DNA of 34,882 bases from the NCBI GenBank assembly GCA_937928755.1, contig CALEZI010000160.1, forward strand, positions 1 through 34,882, given 5' to 3'. The position numbers were made by a program, and so were the translations under genes. Origin of the DNA: an uncultured Rhodanobacteraceae bacterium (GTDB taxonomy: Bacteria > Pseudomonadota > Gammaproteobacteria > Xanthomonadales > SZUA-5). Below, in pieces: positions 31,445-34,882 of this stretch (the stretch's first letter is position 1; the number at the start of each line of letters is the position of its first letter). Under the pieces are notes generated by a model that was not told the origin of the DNA, did no database searches, and worked only from the letters and a program-made list of their open reading frames with translations.

Positions 31445-32212
31445 ATGAACCCCGTTTGGCGCTGGTTTCACCAACTCGGATCGCCCCCCTACTTCTATCG
31501 CTTTGCGACGCGGTGGATGCCCTGGTTCGGCCTGTCGGCGCTGGTGTTGAGCGTGATCGGCCTGTACCTGGGCATGGCGAAGGCTCCAGCCGATTACCTG
31601 CAGGGCGACAGTTTCCGCATCATTTACATCCATGTACCGGCGGCATGGATGAGCATGTTCATCTACGTGGCGATGGCCGTGAACGGCGCCATCGCACTGA
31701 TCTGGCGCATCAAACTGTCAGAGCTGTTGTTCCTGGCATGCGCGCCGATCGGCGCCATGTTCACCGCGGTCACGCTGATCACCGGCATGCTCTGGGGCAA
31801 GCCGACCTGGGGCGCTTACTGGGTGTGGGACGCGCGCCTGACCAGTGAACTGGTGCTGCTGTTCCTGTACTTCGGCGTGATCGGGCTGGCATCAGCCTAC
31901 GACGACGTGCGCCAGGGCGCGCGCGCCGCCGCGGTGCTGGGCCTGGTGGGCGTGGTCAACGTTCCGATCATCCATTTTTCGGTCAAATGGTGGAACACCC
32001 TGCACCAGGGCGAGACGATCCGCATCATGGGCAAGAGCAGCATCGACAGTTCCATGCTTTGGCCGCTGCTGATCATGGCGCTGGCGACCAAGCTGTATTT
32101 CGTGTTCGCGCTGCTGCTGCGAGCGCGCGGGATGCTGCTGGAGCAGGAACGCAACAAACAATGGGTGCGCGAGGTACTGTCGCCGCCGCAGATCGCGGGG
32201 GGCCGCAGCTGA
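31445..32212 (+). CDS. ccmC: Cytochrome c maturation heme-handling protein
   Basis: CcmC attaches heme to CcmE. The 255-aa membrane protein has six helices and the tryptophan-rich WGKPTWGAYWVWDARLTSEL (WWD-type) motif. Conserved histidines lie in IYIHVPAAWMSM and IIHFSVKWWNTLHQG. ATG at 31445 gives MNPVWRWFHQLGSP. The stop overlaps the ccmD start (TGATG), so the two are coupled. Confidence 0.96.
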   Translation: MNPVWRWFHQLGSPPYFYRFATRWMPWFGLSALVLSVIGLYLGMAKAPADYLQGDSFRIIYIHVPAAWMSMFIYVAMAVNGAIALIWRIKLSELLFLACAPIGAMFTAVTLITGMLWGKPTWGAYWVWDARLTSELVLLFLYFGVIGLASAYDDVRQGARAAAVLGLVGVVNVPIIHFSVKWWNTLHQGETIRIMGKSSIDSSMLWPLLIMALATKLYFVFALLLRARGMLLEQERNKQWVREVLSPPQIAGGRS

Positions 32213-32379
32213 TGCTCGCCTGGCTCGAATCCCAGGGACACTGGGGCTTCATCCACGTTTCGCTGGCGATCACCCTGATCCTGGTCGTCGCCGATCTGCT
32301 GCCGCCGTGGTTGCAGCAGCGCAAGCTCAAGAACGAACTCCGTGCGCGGGCGCGCCGCGAACAGCACAGGACAAATTGA
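32212..32379 (+). CDS. ccmD: Small heme exporter protein
   Basis: This is a 55-aa product, MLAWLESQGHWGFIHVSLAI and onward, with one membrane helix (about 14-32) and a basic cytoplasmic tail (QQRKLKNELRARARREQ). That is the standard CcmD layout; CcmD stabilises CcmABC and helps release holo-CcmE. The ATG at 32212 overlaps the last base of the ccmC stop, and the stop is 5 bp before ccmE. Confidence 0.93.
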   Translation: MLAWLESQGHWGFIHVSLAITLILVVADLLPPWLQQRKLKNELRARARREQHRTN

Positions 32380-32384
32380 CCGTC

Positions 32385-32846
32385 ATGCATCCCATCCGTC
32401 GCCGTCGCTTGTTGCTCATCCTCGGCCTGGTCGTCGGCATCGGCGCCGCCACCGGACTGGCGCTGACCGCGCTGCAGGAAAACGTCAACCACTTCTACAG
32501 TCCCAGCGAAGTGCTCGCCGGCAGTGCGCCGGAAGGCCGCACCTTCCGCCTCGGCGGCGTCGTGCTGGAGGGCAGCACTCGCCGCGATGGCGGCACCCTG
32601 AAGGCGCATTTCGTGGTGACCGACCGCTTCAAGAACCTGCAAGTCGAGTACACCGGAATCCTTCCCGATCTGTTCAAGGAGGGTCAGAGCATCATTGCTA
32701 CCGGCATCCTGCAGGCGGGCGGCGTGTTCGCTGCCAGCGAAGTGCTGGCCAAGCACGACGAGAACTACATGCCCAAGGAAGTCGCCGAGGCCATCGAAAA
32801 GGGCAAGGCGCAGAAGGCAGTCGAAGACGGAGCCCCCACGCCATGA
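32385..32846 (+). CDS. ccmE: Periplasmic heme chaperone
   Basis: CcmE carries heme covalently to CcmF/H. The 153-aa product has an RRRR-containing cytoplasmic start, one membrane anchor (about 8-28) and a beta-barrel OB-fold domain. The heme-binding HxxxY is present as HDENY in VLAKHDENYMPKEV. ATG at 32385 (MHPIRRRRLL). Its stop overlaps the ccmF start as ATGA. Confidence 0.96.
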   Translation: MHPIRRRRLLLILGLVVGIGAATGLALTALQENVNHFYSPSEVLAGSAPEGRTFRLGGVVLEGSTRRDGGTLKAHFVVTDRFKNLQVEYTGILPDLFKEGQSIIATGILQAGGVFAASEVLAKHDENYMPKEVAEAIEKGKAQKAVEDGAPTP

Positions 32847-34834
32847 TGCCGGAGCTCGGTCAAGTCTTTCTGATCCTGGCGCTGCTGCTGGCGATCGTGC
32901 AGGCCTGCGTGCCGATGATCGGCGCGCAGCTCAACGAGCCCTCGCTGATGCGCGTGGCGCGACCGGCGGCCTACGGCTCGTTCGTGTTTCTCGCCTGCGC
33001 CTACACGATCCTGACCATGGGCTTCATCAATCAGGATTTCTCGATCGCCTATGTCGCCCAGAACTCCAACCTGCAGTTGCCCGAGATGTACCGCTTCAGC
33101 GCGGTCTGGGGTGCACACGAAGGTTCCCTGTTGCTGTGGGTGGTGACGCTGAGTCTGTGGACAGTGGCACTCGCGGCGCTCAGCCACAAGCTGCCGGAAC
33201 GCTTCATGGCGCGCGCACTGGCCACGCTCGGCGTGATTTCGATCGGTTTCATCAGTTTCACCGCGTTCACCAGCAATCCGTTCGAACGTCATGTGCCGGC
33301 GCTGGCCGATGGCAACGACCTGAATCCGCTGTTGCAGGACTTCGGTCTTATCGTGCATCCGCCCATGCTCTACATGGGTTACGTCGGCTTCGCGATTGCC
33401 TTTGCCTTTGCCGTGGCGGCGCTGCTCGATGGTCGCGTCGATCGCCAATGGGTGCGCTGGTCGCGGCCGTGGACCAATGTGGCCTGGGCGTTCCTGACGC
33501 TCGGCATTGCGCTCGGCAGCTGGTGGGCTTATTACGAACTCGGCTGGGGCGGCTGGTGGTTCTGGGATCCGGTCGAAAATGCGTCGTTCATGCCCTGGCT
33601 AGTCGGCACTGCGCTGATTCACTCACAAGCGGTCACTGAAAAGCGCGGCACCTTTGCCGCATGGACGCTGCTGCTCGCCATCACCGCCTTTTCGCTGAGC
33701 CTGCTCGGCACCTTCCTGGTGCGCTCGGGTGTGCTCACCAGCGTGCATGCCTTCGCCAGCGACCCGGAGCGCGGCACCTTCATCCTGATCTTCCTCGGCA
33801 TCGTCGCCGGTGGCGCGCTGACGCTGTACGCGATTCGCGCGCCGCGCCTGGTCTCGGCGCCACCCGTCGAGCTGTTTTCGCGCGAAAGCCTGCTGCTGGC
33901 CAACAACATCCTGCTCGCCACCGCCTGCGCGATGGTGTTGATCGGCACCTTGTATCCGCTGGTGGCGGAGGCTTTCGGCTGGGGCAAGGTCTCGGTCGGC
34001 CCGCCGTATTTCGGCTTGATGTTCACGGTGTTGATGGCGCCGTTGGTGTTGCTGATTCCGCTCGGTCCGTTGACGCGCTGGAAAGGCGACTCCGCCGCGT
34101 CGGTGATGCTGCCCCTGCGCACGGCCATGGCGTTGGCCGCGGTGGTTGGCGCGCTGGCGTGGATCTTCTTCCGCGAGTTGCCGATCAAGGCGGTGCTCGG
34201 CATCACGCTGGGCGTCTGGGTGGCATTCGGCACGCTGGTCTTCATCGTACGCCGATTGCGCCAGGCCGGACCGGGCAAGCGCTTCACGGCCGAGATGGTC
34301 GGCATGAGCCTGGCCCACCTCGGGGTCGGCATGTTCGTCATCGGCGTCATGGTCACCGACTCGCTCAACATCGAGCGCGACCTGCGCATGAAGCCGGGCG
34401 ACACCGCCGAGGTGGCCGGCTATGAAATTGCGCTGATCACCCTGCGCCACCAGGAAGGACCGAACTACATCGCCGACGAAGGCGTGTTCGAGATTCGCCG
34501 CGACGGCAAGACGCTGAGCACCCAGCGCCCGCAGAAGCGTCAGTACCTGCGCGGCCAGGTGATGACCGAAGCCGCCATCGACGCCGGCTTCTTCTCCGAC
34601 TTCTACATCGCCATGGGCGAGCCGCTGGAAGACGGCTCGGCGTGGGCGGTGCGCCTGTACTACAAGCCGATGATCCGCTGGGTATGGCTGGGCGCGCTGT
34701 TGATGATGTTCGGTGGGTTGATCGCCGCAACCGAACGCCGCTTGCGCCAAGCCGTCGTGGATCGCGAGAGCGAGCCCGCGCCTGCCCGCGACGCGCTGCC
34801 GGCAGCGGCGCGCACCGCTGCGGAGCACGCATGA
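32843..34834 (+). CDS. ccmF: Cytochrome c heme lyase subunit
   Basis: CcmF is the large membrane protein that, with CcmH, ligates heme to apocytochrome c. The 663-aa product has many transmembrane helices. The WWD heme-handling motif is WGGWWFWDPVENASFMPWL, and conserved histidines occur in GAHEGSLLLW, LIVHPPMLYMGY and VGTALIHSQAV. ATG ATG at 32843 overlaps ccmE (ATGA), and the stop overlaps ccmG (ATGA), showing tight coupling. The frame upstream of 32843 is a shadow over ccmE. Confidence 0.97.
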   Translation: MMPELGQVFLILALLLAIVQACVPMIGAQLNEPSLMRVARPAAYGSFVFLACAYTILTMGFINQDFSIAYVAQNSNLQLPEMYRFSAVWGAHEGSLLLWVVTLSLWTVALAALSHKLPERFMARALATLGVISIGFISFTAFTSNPFERHVPALADGNDLNPLLQDFGLIVHPPMLYMGYVGFAIAFAFAVAALLDGRVDRQWVRWSRPWTNVAWAFLTLGIALGSWWAYYELGWGGWWFWDPVENASFMPWLVGTALIHSQAVTEKRGTFAAWTLLLAITAFSLSLLGTFLVRSGVLTSVHAFASDPERGTFILIFLGIVAGGALTLYAIRAPRLVSAPPVELFSRESLLLANNILLATACAMVLIGTLYPLVAEAFGWGKVSVGPPYFGLMFTVLMAPLVLLIPLGPLTRWKGDSAASVMLPLRTAMALAAVVGALAWIFFRELPIKAVLGITLGVWVAFGTLVFIVRRLRQAGPGKRFTAEMVGMSLAHLGVGMFVIGVMVTDSLNIERDLRMKPGDTAEVAGYEIALITLRHQEGPNYIADEGVFEIRRDGKTLSTQRPQKRQYLRGQVMTEAAIDAGFFSDFYIAMGEPLEDGSAWAVRLYYKPMIRWVWLGALLMMFGGLIAATERRLRQAVVDRESEPAPARDALPAAARTAAEHA

Positions 34835-34882
34835 ACCCACGCGCCGCCATCCCGCTGATCGTCTTCATCGCGATTGCGGTGC
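34831..34882 (+). CDS. ccmG: Thiol:disulfide interchange protein, N-terminal fragment
   Basis: The ATG at 34831 overlaps the ccmF stop and starts MNPRAAIPLIVFIAIAV, a membrane anchor. Position after ccmF and the hydrophobic start fit CcmG/DsbE, the thioredoxin-like reductant of the apocytochrome CXXCH motif. Only 17 codons are in the window, so the active-site CxxC is not visible and the assignment rests on gene order. Confidence 0.75.
   Translation, partial: MNPRAAIPLIVFIAIAV

Overview
The window looks like a chromosomal segment of a high-GC gammaproteobacterium, most likely of the Lysobacterales (Xanthomonadales) and close to Rhodanobacteraceae or Dokdonella-like lineages. This placement is an inference. 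It rests on the tRNA-Tyr/Gly/Thr-tuf cluster, the murJ-ribF-ileS-lspA-ispH block, the gammaproteobacterial ccmABCDEFG order, a kinase-linked ECF sigma factor of the type common in xanthomonads, and a secreted protein ending in an IFxxGFE-type tail. No rRNA or marker phylogeny is available to confirm it.

Layout. Positions 1-440 hold the start of tuf (minus strand), three tRNAs and their promoter. Positions 711-8159 hold ispH, lspA, ileS, ribF and murJ, all on the minus strand, covering isoprenoid synthesis, lipoprotein maturation, tRNA charging, FMN/FAD synthesis and lipid II flipping. Positions 8347-13774 form an accessory block between murJ and rpsT, which lie side by side in relatives. It holds a small secreted protein, a secreted S74 autochaperone protein, a membrane Ser/Thr kinase and a convergent ECF43-like sigma factor. 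Positions 14123-16218 hold rpsT and the divergent obg, rpmA and rplU. Next come a PilZ protein, a DeaD-type helicase, a serine beta-lactamase-like hydrolase, and lemA with an M48 membrane protease.

Positions 23999-28404 carry a GMC oxidoreductase, an EAL phosphodiesterase, a divergent Cys-rich protein with a MerR-associated type C-terminal domain, and a MOSC protein. A DUF3293-like protein follows, and the window closes with the cytochrome c maturation operon ccmABCDEF and the first codons of ccmG.

The most unusual feature is the intergenic DNA. At least three repeat families recur. One is a palindrome, GTCCAGACTTGTCTGGAC, present as an inverted pair near 0.6 kb and as a 74-bp tandem array near 23.6 kb. 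A second is a set of five miniature inverted-repeat elements ending in GACGCAAAGGACGCAAAG-like motifs, one of which splits ccmA from ccmB. The third is a 131-bp unit repeated more than four times near 28.4 kb, with a 42-bp relative near 17.05 kb. Several more long hairpins sit between genes.

No CRISPR array, prophage or complete insertion sequence was seen. The best candidates for new biology are the kinase/sigma module with its secreted neighbours, the EAL/Cys-rich divergent pair around a perfect 14-bp palindrome, and the repeat families. All functional links between them are inference.
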